DNA of 64,000 nt from Capra hircus. Taxonomy: Eukaryota > Chordata > Mammalia > Artiodactyla > Bovidae. Positions 44,795 to 56,890 of the stretch are shown piece by piece. The notes under the pieces were generated by a model. It saw only the letters and a program-made list of their open reading frames with translations. It did no database searches and had not been told where the DNA came from. Every line of letters begins with the position of its first letter. Position 1 is the stretch's first letter. Where the stretch lies: positions 2,700,501-2,764,500 of the forward strand of contig NC_030811.1 of NCBI RefSeq assembly GCF_001704415.2, given 5' to 3'. The translations under genes were made by a program, and so were the position numbers.

Positions 44795-46673
44795 CAATGG
44801 TTGGTTTTGAACCTTTAATAAAAGTAAAAAAATGAATTCAAAAGAACACAATGCTGAAAACTTAGTATGAATGTGAATCTCACTAGATGTTCCAATCTGG
44901 TATAGTGCAAATTCTGCTCATACTATTTTAACATTTTCACGAACTCAAATGACTTTGGTTCACATACTTGCTAGAAAATATTGGCAACGAAATTCTTCAG
45001 ATTCACATCTTTTGGCTATACTGCTTCTAACAGACAGAGATTTATTTCCAGTTTAAGAGAGAAAAATACTCACTGTGCATGATCAAGTATATTGGAAAGA
45101 TTCAATGACTGCTTTCATCTAATAACTTCTGGTTTTTTCACAAAAACGCTGACATCCTCATTGAAAAATCTTTTCGCATAGCTGATGGTTTTCAGAAAAT
45201 GTCATCAGGGGGTCATTACAAAGCTCAGAATGGTCCTATTTTCTTTTAAACGAAATTCCTCTAAAACAAAGTTGCTACAGTAACCTAAAATTTACTCCAG
45301 GATATTCTCCTTAAAACTAAAGCAAACTGAGATGGGGACCATCGGGTGAGAGGAGCCGGGGACGCACAGAGTCCACAGCTGCCGGTAGGGGCTCCCATGT
45401 CCCCAGCCCCCCGACTGCCAGCTGCCAGAGGAATCTTACCATCAAGCCACATTCACAGGATTCGAAACAACCTAAATGTTTTAAATTGCAAAATACAGAA
45501 CGGGTGAATTTGTAAGTAAAAATTACAAGTTTACTAAACCCCCCAAACTAGGAGTATTTCAAAAGACTGGGGCTCAGCGGGAGGGCATGACAAAGTAACT
45601 TCACAAGTGGAAAGAAATTATTGCTGAATCTTGCCTCCATGCAGCACTGAAATGGAGAACCCTCTTTAACACCGCATACGTTTAAAAAAATAATAATAAA
45701 TATTTAAAGAGAATACAAGGCTCAGATTGGTTTTCCTATACATTGCACTTGAAGTCGAAGGCCCAGGACTTGCATACCGGGCCCAACGTGGGCTGTGCCA
45801 TCGAGTGAGTGCACTGTGCTCACCGCGTCCTTTGAGGGTTTAGAGACACCGAATGTTTGATGCAGTGACGTGCGCACTCTTCTTTTTACAAGGCAATCAC
45901 AGATTGCAGATCTCCTAGGGCTGTGGGGAAAAAGCTGTCTCTTCTTCCCGAGTATCAGAGAAAACGCAAGTTTTGGGCCAAGACGGAGACGTGTGGCTGG
46001 CGGGTGCCCCCTTCGAGACGACGTGGATTCCGGGCAAACCCTGTGAATACCGGGGTGGAAAGTCCAACCCATCACAGCGCAGAGCCACGACCTCCCACTC
46101 ACTGCCTCCTCTGCAGGACTGTCTGCGCGGGGCCCCACTCGGGCACCGAGGGCACGCCGTGCCCGCCTGCCCGGCATGGCCACCCAGCACTTGCTGCCAC
46201 CACTGCCTTCTCTTTTTCACAACACAGCCCTATTTTTAAAATCTTTTGGATGAGTAATATTCCTATCTCACCACACTTCATCTTCATAAGCACCACCAAG
46301 CCATCCCCAGGGCCCTGACATGGAACCAGAGCTGGCAGTTAGGCTTTAGTTCGAGGCTTAGGAAATATGGCAACTTGGCATTTAATAACACGGGAAACTG
46401 AGTCCTCAGGGCCTGGTGCCCGGCCGGCCTGCTTGTGGTGCCCCCCGGCGGACGCGGGCCCAGACACTGTCCCACAAGGTGCCGTCTCAACACCAGCGGC
46501 CATCCACCCGCTTGGCTGCTCTGAAACAGGTGAAGTGTTTTCCAGGAGTCACTGGTACAGTCAGCCCCATCTGAAAAGATTACTGAGGAAAAGAGATAGT
46601 CTTCGTCACTACCCAGTATCATGGATTTTCCTCCCAAACCTTGCCACTCTTCAGGATCCGTGGGTCTGAAGGT
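44795..46673 (-). other. INSIG1: INSIG1 3' untranslated region (predicted)
   Basis: This follows the stop codon on the minus strand and is free of SINE and BovB, unlike the introns. Two polyadenylation signals are visible on the minus strand: AATAAA (plus-strand tttatt at 45,041-45,046) and ATTAAA (plus-strand tttaat at 44,814-44,819). Using the second gives a 3' UTR of about 1.9 kb, using the first about 1.65 kb. Both are reasonable for this gene. The exact cleavage site is inferred. Confidence 0.6.
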
Positions 46674-46703
46674 TCAATCACTGTGTGGCTTTTCGGGGAC
46701 ACC
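46674..46703 (-). CDS. INSIG1: INSIG1 coding exon 6 (terminal, codons 268-276 and stop)
   Basis: A minute terminal coding exon of nine codons plus TGA, encoding GVPEKPHSD. It is preceded on the minus strand by an acceptor (cacatag) and joins exon 5 in phase 0. The C-terminus ends in a KxHxx pattern (K272, H274), which is compatible with COPI-dependent ER retrieval. The exon is too short for open-frame detection and lies 5.5 kb from exon 5. It was located from the known mammalian INSIG1 C-terminus and the fit of splice site, phase and stop codon. Confidence 0.95.
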   Translation of the reverse strand, partial: GVPEKPHSD

Positions 46704-47523
46704 CTATGTGGGGAAAGAGAAAAAAAGAGAGGATGTTAGCGCTGGATGTGTGTGTGTTTTAATTAGCAATTTAAGCGGACCCTACAAAGAGAGATGAAGA
46801 ATTCCTTTGCGCTGAAGGCGAGGGTGGAGAGGGGCGGCAGGTGGGCTCCCCCAGCCCCACAGCGATGCCCTCGGGGCCCTGAGCTGGGAGCCGCCGTCTC
46901 AGCAGACCCGGTCTGTCCCGCTTAGGCAGGATGGGAGGCGGCACCGCTGCCCAGAAGCCGTGTCTATGCACGTCTTGTCACCGATCAGTGCAGACACCCG
47001 GGGAGGGCACCCTGTGCTTCTGGCTGCTGTCTGGGCCCAGCCTGATGGGCCCTCAATCGAGGACAAACACCCCACTGGAGAAGCAGGTCCCAGACCAGAG
47101 GCTGACCTTCCTGGGGTCACGGGCCTGTGTGAGGAGAGCCCCCTGCGTCCACCCTGACCCCTGCTGAGAGTCCGAGCAAGCCACATGGGCCAGCCCGCTC
47201 TGCACCAGATGCCAGGCGCTCAGCCTCCTGGGCTCCGACCCCCATCTCCAAAGCGGGCTGACAGTCCTGCCCCCAGACCGCCGCCACAGGACTCGGCCAA
47301 GTGCCAACAGACGTCAGCCCCTGACGACACCACAGCCATGATGGCCAGGAGCCGCTGCATCGCAGACGGGAGAGGCACCCTGGGGACGTGGCGTCCGGGG
47401 CCGGGGCTCTGGGGACAGGGCCACGCTGCTCACGCGGCAGTGCAAAGCCTCACTGTTTCTGAGAAGAGACTTTGATCTGTGAACAACAGACACGAGCCCG
47501 ATAAAATGAGGCTGCAGACTCCT

Positions 47524-47750
47524 GTCTAAACCCACAGGCGGACGGCAGGCACCACAGGAAAAGCTACGCGAGCCACTGAACACTCGAGCAAAGCCAGCCT
47601 GTGGCTCTGGGGCACGCCTGCCCAGGCCGGGAAGCACGTCTAAACCCATAGGCGGGGGCAGGTACCGCAGAAAAAGCTACACGAGCCACTGATCGCTCGA
47701 GCAAAGCCAGCCTGTGGCTCTGCGGCACGCCTGCTCAGGCCAGGAAGCAC
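47524..47750. repeat. Two-copy 114-bp tandem duplication in INSIG1 intron 5
   Basis: 47,524-47,637 and 47,638-47,750 align end to end. Both contain 'ctcgagcaaagccagcctgt' and 'gcacgcctg', with scattered substitutions. Confidence 0.93.
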
Positions 47751-48841
47751 GTTTAAGGGCAGAACTGAGTGGACGGGAGGGGCGGGCTGCAGGCGCGTCA
47801 CATGGGACTCTCCGGCCCCATGCTGACCGGCGCCCACCTCGCGTCGACGCCTTCAGCCCTTTGTCTTCTGTGCATTCCGCCACAAAGCCTCACTTGGAGA
47901 TGTCTGAAACCAAAAATCCATCCTGAAACGCTGCGGCTGGAATATGAGTCAGAAGTGTCCTCTGTCCGACGGCGGCAGGGAGGCTGCTCTGAAAGCAAGG
48001 ACAGTGGCCACGGGCGTGTGAACAGGGCCATCAGCGAGGTGCCAAGCGACCCCATTTCTAAGGCTCTGAGTCCTTTCAAATTCCAAGTGAAGAGTAAGCT
48101 CACTGTCACATATCAGCTGTTAGTATTTTCCCTTTCTTCAAAGAAACAAAATAAAAACCTGGCTAAAGTATTCGAACTCTTTCTTTAAAAAATTGTTTAA
48201 CTTGCTCAGGAGAGTCTAGTGAGGTGCTGCGCTGTCCAGGCCGAGCTCTGAGACCCCACAGAGACACAAACCCAAGCCGTCAGGACGAACACCCCAGCGC
48301 GCTGAGGGGCACGAGCCTCTGTGCCCAGCCCTGGGCACTGCTCTGGGGGACCAGGACTGGGCGGTGGGTGGTCAGGCAGGGGCAGAGGGCAGAGGCCACG
48401 GCCCTGCTCCAGCCCATCACAGCCATTGGCCGCTGGGTGGTGGGGAAAAGCAGAAGGTCCTTCCGGCAGGGACGGTCAAGTCACGGGCGGTTATAGCTTT
48501 CTAAGACAAACCTTATTATAAATATATTTTTCGTTCTTCAGCCCTGATGCAATTTGAAGCAAATATAACTTCCTACACTTCCAATTCTAGTCTCATGAAA
48601 AATACAATTTTGGCTTCACACACTTATCTGTTTGCTCCTGCAACAACAGCACATTGCGGAAAGGCGGTCTGCCATCCCACGAACATGGCAGGAAAGGCTG
48701 AAGTGGATGGAGGGTTTGTAAAGAGGGGTCACTGTCAGGTTCAGAGGTCAACTGATAGGCTGTGAAGGCTGTGTAATTCCTGCCAGACAAAGGGGAGCTT
48801 TTTAAGATTCCCTACTGCTTTCAGGGGAGAGTCATTTACAG

Positions 48842-49030
48842 AGGGCTTCCTTCACAGCTCAGATGGTAAAGAACCTGCCTGCAATGCGGGAGACCTGGGT
48901 TCAATCCCTGGGTTGGGAAGATCCCCTGGAGAAGGGAAAGGCTGCCCACTCCAGTCTTCTGGCCTGGAGAATCCCATGGACTGTGTGGTCCGAGGGTCAC
49001 AAAGACCGAGTGAGTTTCACGTCACTTTCA
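48842..49030 (+). mobile_element. Bov-tA SINE, forward, in INSIG1 intron 5
   Basis: It runs from the tRNA-like head 'gggcttccttcacagctcag' to a degraded 3' end around 'gtgagtttcacgtcactttc'. It is antisense to INSIG1. Confidence 0.9.
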
Positions 49031-49138
49031 TTCATGACGCCCTGAAGGATGGAAGAGACAAACAGAAAGGCAGGGGCCAGGCAGGATGGACTGAAGGAGG
49101 GGAGGCCGGGGTGGGGATGAGGGTCTAGGGGCTCTGCA

Positions 49139-49247
49139 GGGGGTGGGGGCCCGATTCCCCCCTCCCTGTCACCGGGGGTGGGGGCCCGATTCCCCGCCTT
49201 CCTGTCGCCAGGGGTGGGGGCCTGATTCCCCGCCTTCCTGTCGCCCA
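49139..49247. repeat. Three-copy tandem repeat of about 36 bp in INSIG1 intron 5
   Basis: Three units of the type 'gggtgggggcccgattcccc' plus 'gccttcctgtcgcc', with small differences. Confidence 0.9.
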
Positions 49248-49299
49248 CAGCCCAGGGCCAAGGCCCTGCTCCCAGTGCACAGACGGCGCTATGCGGAGG

Positions 49300-49498
49300 C
49301 AGAGGGCCACAGTCCTGCGGTGACCATCCCACGGACACCCTCCGCGGGACACAGCGGACAGGCCTGCCCCGCTCCTGACACAGGTCTGCCCGCTGCAGAG
49401 GGCCACAGTCCTGCGGTGACCATCCCACGGACACCCTCCGCTGAACACACCAGACGCGGGCCTGCCCCCCTCCCGACACAGGTCTGCCTGCTGCAGAG
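49300..49498. repeat. Two-copy 96-bp tandem duplication in INSIG1 intron 5
   Basis: Both copies start 'cagagggccacagtcctgcg' at 49,300 and 49,396 and contain 'ccatcccacggacaccctcc'. The second copy diverges in its latter half. Confidence 0.92.
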
Positions 49499-49548
49499 AC
49501 CACGGCCACGGGCTCCTGTACACAGGCCGGTGCTCCGGTTACCAAGTA

Positions 49549-49704
49549 CAGCTGGCCCTTGAACAACAAGGCTTTGAGAGCAAGGCTTCAATACAGTCCC
49601 TAGTTGGCTGTATCCGTCAATATACAATTCATCCAATACACTCAGGTTTTCAACTTCTAGGAGGGTTGGTGCCCCTAATCCACCTGTTCTTCAAAGGTCA
49701 ACTG
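49549..49704. mobile_element. 156-bp inverted-repeat DNA transposon (Tigger/MER-like MITE)
   Basis: The ends cagctggcccttgaacaac and, reverse-complemented, cagttgacctttgaagaac match at 15 of 19 positions. The interior 'gggttggtgcccctaatcc' also fits this class of pogo/Tigger-related elements. The exact family name was not verified. Confidence 0.7.
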
Positions 49705-50509
49705 CAGAACAACGGAAAACTTTAAAATTGCAAAAGAGAAAAGAACAACCCCAACCACCTACTTGTCAGAAGCAGCCACTTCTTTCCTGCAGAGCGCTCC
49801 CCGGCCCACCCCCACCAACACGGCTCCTCACTACAGCCCGCCTCTGCCAGTCCGACCGGCTGACCCCTTCAGGCCATCTGAACCGCGAGCCTCACTCTTG
49901 GGCCCCAAGTAGCTCTAACAGGAGTAACCTTTCCTCATCCTCTCCCCGACTCTGCCAGAAACAGGGCTGCGACCCGAGCCGTGACCGCCCTGTCTGTGAT
50001 CACGTGGACCGTGTCCTCTGGTGGGGTCTGAGGACTCAGGGAAAGGAGCTTTGCTCTTGCCCTCCCTCGAGCGGCTGGCAGCAGAGGGGGCATCTGTAAA
50101 ACCAGCTGTGACTGCCCCTCTGGCTTCACACGTCTGAGGAGTCTACCAGTCTCCCCGTCAGCAGCTCGCCCTGCTGGGGCTGGGGTCCAGGCCCTGGCTG
50201 GGGACTAACACACCAAGCTGTGAGGCGTGGCCAAATACACACACAAATAAATGTGCATGGATGGAAAGACAGCGGGAGGGCTGGACTCAGAGACTGGGGC
50301 GGGGCTCTTTCCCTCTGATGACTGCAATGCTCACCAGCCTCTTCCAGTTTCAAAACACAACAGTAACATCCAAAGATAAGACTGTCCCCAATTTTGAAGA
50401 GTAAAAAAGAAGAAACACCTTTAAGAAGGGGGAATAACCATTATGCCAGTTATCTTAAGTTCTGTTTAAAACTTTCACTCATCTTTTCAAAAAAAATGAA
50501 AGTGTCTAC

Positions 50510-50823
50510 GACAAACCAGTCCATCCTAAAGGAAATCTACCCTGGATATTCATTGGAAGGACTGATGCTAAAGCTGAAGCTCCAGTACTCTGGCCACCTG
50601 ATGCAAAGAGCCAACTCACTAGAGAAAACCCTGACGCTGGGAAGACTGAAGGTAGTAGAAGGGGGTGACAAAGGATGAGATGGTTGGATGGCATCACCGA
50701 CGCAGTGGACCTGAGTTTGAGCAAGCTCTGGGAGACGGTGAAGGACAGGGAAGCCTGGCGAGCTGCAGTTCATGGGGTTGCAAAGAGTCGGACACGACTG
50801 AGCGACTGGACAGCAGCAGCAAG
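50510..50823 (+). mobile_element. BovB LINE tail, forward, in INSIG1 intron 5
   Basis: From 'aaaccagtccatcctaaagg' to 'gacacgactgagcgactgga'. It includes the degraded ORF2 signature SILKEIYPGYSLEGLMLKLK. It is antisense to INSIG1. Confidence 0.92.
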
Positions 50824-52220
50824 GCAAGGATGGAAGGACAGCTACTAAAAGCACCCTGGCTTAGCGTTGCTGCCACAGGCGTGGCCGTGCCGCTCCCGTG
50901 AGTCTCCTCCGACCATTTCTGGTGTTACGAACCTGTGCGTGGCGTGCCGTGTCTACCTCTATCGAAAGGACGCTTCTTTACAAAATTTGTCAAAAGACCT
51001 TCATCATAGACATATGACAGCATCCACCCCTCCTCCTGAAGTAATAACCAGTTGGCTGAATGGTGTCAACTTTAACTCCATGCAGAGTCACAGGAGCTGA
51101 AGACAACCTTATCTCAAAACCCTTCTTAAGAATACTAACTAAATACTACCAAAATGAACATCTCAAGGCGGATGGCGAGCATGCAGCTGCCTCATTCTCC
51201 CTGGAATCACCAGGGGCCGCAGGGATCAGCACAAGGGTGTTGCGAGGCTGTGGTCACAGGGCAGGGCCGCCCGCACGCTCACAAGGGGTCCAGAGACAAA
51301 CCATCGTCAGCTTTTGTTTTGGCGGCGGGTCCAGACAATCACAAGGGTCGGGGTGGGGGAAGGATGGCGTGGACTCGGGAGCCAGTGGGACACATCACAA
51401 ATTCCCCTTTTTAAATTATTTCCATTCTTGTCAAACAGCCAAGCAGGTGGTTCCCAAGCCAAGCTCAGCGGGCACAAATAAATGTCCTCTTTTTACAAAT
51501 AAAAGCATGAGGGACCAAGACAAGTTTCTAAGAAAGTCCCAGAGTGTGTCTCTGAGAGAAATGGCCCTTATAAGACTCTAGTTTCCTTTTCTTTTTAAAA
51601 TTCATTTTATTTAATCCTTTGAGTTGAAGTCCATTCAAAACAGTTAAATGTCCATGTTGCACACTCCTTCACCAAAGTGCTCAAGTGTCGCGATCTTTCA
51701 CTCCCAAACAGAATTGCCAAGGCATCCTGACTGTCTGCCTTTCTGGCTCTTGGGAAACAGCTCCGTTCAGGACTCAGTGTCTCTCCCTTTAGTCCTTAGA
51801 CAAGGTCCAGGACGGAGTCCACCCACCCAGGGACACTCAGCGGCCTCCAGCCCTGCCCACGCTCTCATGGGCCTGGTGTGGCACCCTTCCCCTAGCACGG
51901 CGTTGTCTATACCCGCGCTGTGAAGCCCAGGAGGAAACTCATCATTAATCATTCAGTTAGCCATTCCTGTGCTGATAGCATCCACCATGGGAGGGGAGCT
52001 CTGGTTCCTCTGCTGGTCTCACTGGGAGCTTACAAATCCCTGAACCGTTACAAGTTAGCCAAGAATGACCTGGGGATGTGCCTTTTTTTAAAGTGTATGC
52101 TTATCTGAATAACTGTTGCTCCTGACTATACATTTATTGACACAAATGATAATGTCTTAGGCAAACAAGCTGATCAAGCGGAAAGCTCCCGGCAGGCGCC
52201 AATGTGACCACTTTACGCAC

Positions 52221-52320
52221 CATGGCCAGCTGTCGTCCTATGTTTCCCACGGTCACACCTCCCGAGAAGAAGATGCAGGGCAGCCAGGAGCGGATGTAGA
52301 GGAAGTCTGGGGACGTGTAC
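52221..52320 (-). CDS. INSIG1: INSIG1 coding exon 5 (codons 234-267)
   Basis: 100 bases. It completes Q234 and encodes YTSPDFLYIRSWLPCIFF and then SGGVTVGNIGRQLAM, the last membrane segment of INSIG1 (about residues 245-262). It is preceded by a pyrimidine-rich acceptor (ccctccag) and followed by a donor (gtgcgtaaag) directly after the ATG of Met267. Phases fit both neighbours. Confidence 0.97.
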
Positions 52321-52422
52321 CTGGAGGGAGAGGGAGGCATGAGCCCTGCGTGGCGGGCAGACACACACACCAGCCACGCTAGCAAGCAACACCCACGGTC
52401 ACCACCCACCGCGGCCCCCTGG

Positions 52423-52640
52423 CACGGAGAGCCAACGCTTCGGAAAAGACCCTGGTGCTGCGAAAGACTGAGGGCAGGAGGAAAAGGGGGCTGCAGAGGA
52501 TGAGATGGCTGGATGCGTCACCAACTCGATGCACATGAGCTGGAGCGAGCTCCGGGAGATGGTGGAGGACAAGGAAGTCTGCTGTGCTGCAGCCCAGCAT
52601 GGGTCACAAGGACCTGGACACGGCTTACGAGACTGAAGAG
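52423..52640 (+). mobile_element. BovB LINE tail, forward, in INSIG1 intron 4
   Basis: From about 'ggagagccaacgcttcggaa' to 'acacggcttacgagactgaa', about 100 bp upstream (in gene orientation) of exon 5. It is more diverged than the other BovB copies, so probably older. Confidence 0.85.
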
Positions 52641-52856
52641 CAATGCAGAGCTCTCCACCATGGCTTGGTTTTCCTTAAATTATAGATGGTGCATTTTTAT
52701 GTGAGTCAACAATAAACAGCACTTTTGAAGATTTCAGGTCTAAGCTCATGCCGTGTAATTACAAACAGAACATGGTATCTCAGCTTCGTGGGTATTCCGA
52801 GTAAAAGTGGAGCAACAGCTTCCAGGCAGAAGTGATACTTGAGAGCACGTGCTTAC

Positions 52857-53023
52857 TGATAGACTCCGTTGTACACCAGCAGCTGCGTGATCAGGGTGGC
52901 CAGGAAGGCTATGGTGATGCCCAGCCCCAGGCCACTTCTTGAACGGTCAAATGTCCACCAGAGGCCCAGAGACAGTGCTGCTAATGTCAAGGAGAGCTGA
53001 ACGTTATTGGCAAAATCCAGTTT
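52857..53023 (-). CDS. INSIG1: INSIG1 coding exon 4 (codons 179-234, first two bases of 234)
   Basis: 167 bases encoding KLDFANNVQLSLTLAALSLG, then WWTFDRSRSGLGLGITIAF and on to VYNGVY. It contains two membrane segments (about 186-203 and 209-231). D204 sits in the WWTFD motif and corresponds to the human residue (D205) known to be needed for SCAP binding. S206 in the following RS motif corresponds to the serine reported as phosphorylated in human INSIG1. Acceptor cgtcaccag and donor gtaagc; read-through into the intron gives an immediate TAA. Confidence 0.98.
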
Positions 53024-54207
53024 CTGGTGACGCAAAGTTAAGGAAAAGTGCAACAATTTCTAATACAGTCAAAGACATGCAAGCGAGCCCCGGGGCCTAC
53101 ACATGTGCACCACCGGATTCTCCAGCCACAGAAGCTGCCAGGTGAGCTGCAGAGAGCATGTGCTGGGTACAGGGCTACTTGATCAGGATGACCTGGGGCA
53201 TCTCTGGGACCCCTGTGTCGAAAACTTGACCTTACCAGTCAAAGACCTAAAAGCTATGCATAAAACCCTGCTTGGGTTTATTTCAACCACTAAACAACTA
53301 TATTCTAATAAGTCATCCACAGTCCCACTTTTATTTCCTGTTCTTATTAGCAGTTTGAACTGAGCAAGCACAGTCTTTACTGTGTCTGCAAGGAGACACC
53401 TCATCGGAAAGGCATTCAACACAACACGGTCACAGCTGATGGGGACACAGCTGGCCTCCTTCACAACACCGCTTTATCAGCTGGGGACAAAACAAATGCG
53501 TCAGAGCCAGGCTCTCTTGTAATACCTTTTCTTAACATTCTTATCATTAAAATCAGGGTAGAGCAGATTTAAGCAGCAGAAACTCTAAAAACAGCTTTCT
53601 CCAGAATTTAAAAATATAATCTTGCTGTGAGAAATAAACCATAAATCTCTTGAGACCTGGGAAACCATGGCCCATCTTCCTAAAGACTCCACTGTGTTTC
53701 GCCAGGCAGCCCACTGGTGGATGCCAGAACCTGACCTTGAATGTAACCTCCGCTGGGAACCCTATTCCTGAGGCCACCTCCTCTGATCAGCCCTGGGCCT
53801 TCCCTGGTCATGACTGGGAAAGGCGGAGAAGCAGATGGGCTTCTGCTCTGCCTTCTGGAAGGGTCGGCCAAGAAGAGTGAAGCTCTCGCAACTTCTCACT
53901 GCACCACAGGAACCAGGTGTGCACGGTGGAAGGATGGGAGGCAGAATTGTACGAGGAATTTACCAAACGATCTCCGAGGATCCAACAGGTAGTGACCAAG
54001 AAAGGGACAGAATATAAAGATGTCCACTCTGTTCCCAGGGTCATTTTTAACTGTTTCCTGAAATGAACTGAAAAGACTTTTCAGGACCATTTCGAAAGCT
54101 CTGCTGAGAGGAAACTGAGCAACGTGGTTTGAAATCATACTTGTAAGAGGACCACTCAACTGACCGAGGACGCGCGGACACCCACTGACAGTAACGCCTT
54201 AGGATAC

Positions 54208-54332
54208 AGCACTGGCGTGGTTGATGCCCACGAAGACGGCCACGCAGCGCATCACGCTGGCCCACTCCCGCTTGAACTTGTGAGGCTCTCCGAGGTGACT
54301 GTCGATGCAGGGGTACAGCAGGCCGACCACAG
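54208..54332 (-). CDS. INSIG1: INSIG1 coding exon 3 (codons 137-178)
   Basis: 125 bases encoding AVVGLLYPCIDSHLGEPHKF and then KREWASVMRC through GINHASA. It finishes the second membrane helix, contains the cytosolic loop and starts the third helix (about 162-178). K155 and K157 in the HKFKREW motif match the two lysines of human INSIG1 (156 and 158) that are ubiquitinated in the sterol-depleted, unbound state. Acceptor tctcccgcag; donor gtatcc, which is weaker than consensus. Confidence 0.98.
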
Positions 54333-55259
54333 CTGCGGGAGAAGACAAGACGGCAGGGTCTGAGCACGCTGGCAGAGATGCAGCTGCCACGCGGGGATCA
54401 TTACCGCGCTATTCAAGCCATCCCCTTCCCTAGGCTTACCAGTCACCAGACGCTTAAACTAACTCTGCGTCTTTTGCTTTTAAACTAATGTCACATCTTT
54501 GTTCTCCTTGAATGCAAACTGAAAAATCCACATCATTTTGTACAATTTTAAATAAAACTGCAGCCTCAGTGCCCCTCCCTGGCCCAGTGTGCAGGGAGCA
54601 CCCGCAGGGCCCGGAGGCCACGGCACCCGTTCTGATACCACCCAGGCCCAGCACCCCTGTGTCGACCCATCTGTGCCACGGTCCCAGAGGGCGGCCCTGC
54701 CCCTGACGGTTAAGGGGAGTTTTCTGCAGCATTTTCTGCAGGAGACCCGCATGTGCACTGTGCGCCCCTGCCATGGGTCAGCGCTCAGCACAACCTCGCC
54801 CCACCGTCCCTGCATCCAGGCCCCAAACCACGGGCAGAGCACGGGACACACAGCTTCACGCCCCGCTCGCCCTGCTGGAACCTGGCGCTCGTGTGTAAAA
54901 CGATGAGGGTTACGTAACCAGAGGACGCAGGAGGAGCTTACTGTGTGGTCGGGAACTGTCTTCACAGACACAGGACTCTAAAGCCTCAGAGTTCCCAGAG
55001 GGTTTAGATGAGGGGAGGCTCAGTGTTCCGGGGCGAAGTAAAGTGGAAAAAGCCAAAGCAAGAGGGACTGGGGCGCGTGGTGGCTGGCTGGGAGGCAGGC
55101 CAGGTGGAGTCAGCCAGGTACCAGGCTTGAGAGGCATGCACGGCGCCCCTGGTGTCTCACGAGAAGGGCCCACTTCAGGTCCCGAACAGAGAACAAGCAA
55201 CACGGCCTCAGCCCAAGAGTCGACGAGACTGTTTCAATTTCATAATACATTTTATCAAG

Positions 55260-55379
55260 TTCTGATTTTGGACTTTTTTTTGGGGGGTTGGGGACCCACA
55301 TGGCATAGCTTGTGATTGAACCTGGACCACCACAGTGAAAGCGTCAAGTCCTAACCACTAGACCACCAGGGAACTCCCA
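55260..55379 (-). mobile_element. CHR-type SINE, reverse, in INSIG1 intron 2
   Basis: 'ttgtgattgaacctggacca' and 'aaccactagaccaccaggga' are the reversed tRNA-like head. The A-rich tail (as T) precedes it. It lies in the same orientation as the gene. Confidence 0.82.
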
Positions 55380-55909
55380 TAATTCTGGAGTCTCCAAAAA
55401 TGGAACCCAAACAGTTCCATCACTTAAGTCACTATATCTTAATCTTAGGCTTTCAGATTCAAGTAGGTGAAAACGTACTATGGAATTTTCCCTTTATGCT
55501 CCTGACTGATGGCTTAAAAAAAGCAGCTAGGGTACCAGACATCATGTATCAGATATCCCTGGAATTCCTTGAAGCTTCTGTTACAAATAAAGCCTAAACC
55601 AAATGGTTCAATGGTTTTGAGATCAACTGTTCCAGTCAAAGAAACTATTATATCACATGAGAATGAAAAACTGGAGTGTGCACCTAGGCCCAGTGCCCCA
55701 AGAGGCGTCTTAAAAGTAAAAGGGCGTACTGACGGGGCTTAGAAAATAGAGCAGGGGCCTAACTGCCTGAGAACGACGAGAACCTTCTCCCCACAGCACC
55801 GCTCCCGAGGGTCCCCACTCCAGCCTGGGGCCTCCCCGTTCTAAGGGAGGCTGCTGACAAGGCACTGCGTTCCCAGTGCAGGGGACACAGCCAGCTATGG
55901 ATGGCGGGC

Positions 55910-56015
55910 CTGCCACTCAGCGTGGCCCCTTATGCTTCCCACGTCTGTGAAATGGAGCTGCAGCAGAGTCTCGTAAGGACCAGGGGGAGCAAAGCATATC
56001 AAACAGTCGGTAAAT
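55910..56015 (+). repeat. Possible MIR fragment in INSIG1 intron 2
   Basis: 'cacgtctgtgaaatggagct' followed by 'cggtaaatgccag' resembles the MIR 3' half, strongly diverged. Confidence 0.35.
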
Positions 56016-56384
56016 GCCAGCCACGGAGCAGACAGGAGCCGGCCTGGTCACCTAGGTCCACACCTGTCCGGCCCCCCAGCCCAGGACGCCTGCCAAAGGC
56101 AGGCTGCTCACTGCACTTCAACCACCGGCAGACCTTAGGCCACAGCAAATGCTGGGTGCCAGAGAAGTCTTAAGCGCCCTATTGGGAAGAGATCAATTCA
56201 GCGTTTTTTCCTAAAACCAGCCAGACGACCAAGACATTTTACTCAGAGATACAGTCCATCTGTCTAGTCTGTTAAGACTGCAGACTCTGGGTCAGGCTTT
56301 GTGGCTGGCCAGGTGCACTAAAGGCTGAACTCTGAATAAGACATTTGTTTTCCTTCATCCAGGGACCCCGGCGTTTTTTTGTGC

Positions 56385-56400
56385 GGGGGGGGGGGGGGGG
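56385..56400 (+). repeat. 16-base G homopolymer in INSIG1 intron 2
   Basis: An uninterrupted G-run (C-run in the transcript). It is likely length-polymorphic and error-prone in sequencing. Confidence 0.9.
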
Positions 56401-56890
56401 CGAGGCCTGGCTTTGGCACATTCACAGGGCCATCCAGAAAAAGGAAGTGCGGGAGGCCACTGGGGCAGCTCTGCCCACTCGCCCACGTGACAGTTTGTTT
56501 TCGGTTGCCCGGCGGGTAGCGTGTTCCCAGGGCCAGCCAATCGCGTGGCAGTTCCTCGGCTCACCAGTTCCGCTGGTGGCCAATGGCACGGCTCGCTCGG
56601 GGTGACAGCTGTGGGCCCCTCAACACTGTCCTCAGGGCCAGATCAGAAAGAGTGAAGGACCTCAGTCAGCCTGGCTCGGGCGAGGAACAGCCAGTCACTG
56701 CCCCGCCTGATCCCCATCACCAGTGTCCAGAGTCCTGGCATCTGGGCTTCTGCCTCTCACCCCTTCTCCTCTAGATACGCTCCCTGGAGAGGCACACCGC
56801 CCCTCTGTGGATGGTTCCATTCTCAAATAAACAGTTCTCAGAGGTTGAACACACTTCCTAACCCAACAGACATCTCCAGTGTCTACTCAC

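Larger units (their letters stand above)
46704..52220 (-). other. INSIG1: INSIG1 intron 5
   Basis: The longest intron at about 5.5 kb, bounded by a donor (gtgcgt) and an acceptor (cacatag). It holds two tandem duplications, a 36-bp trimer, a short inverted-repeat DNA transposon, a forward Bov-tA and a BovB tail, all annotated separately. No other exon is recognised in it. Confidence 0.85.
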
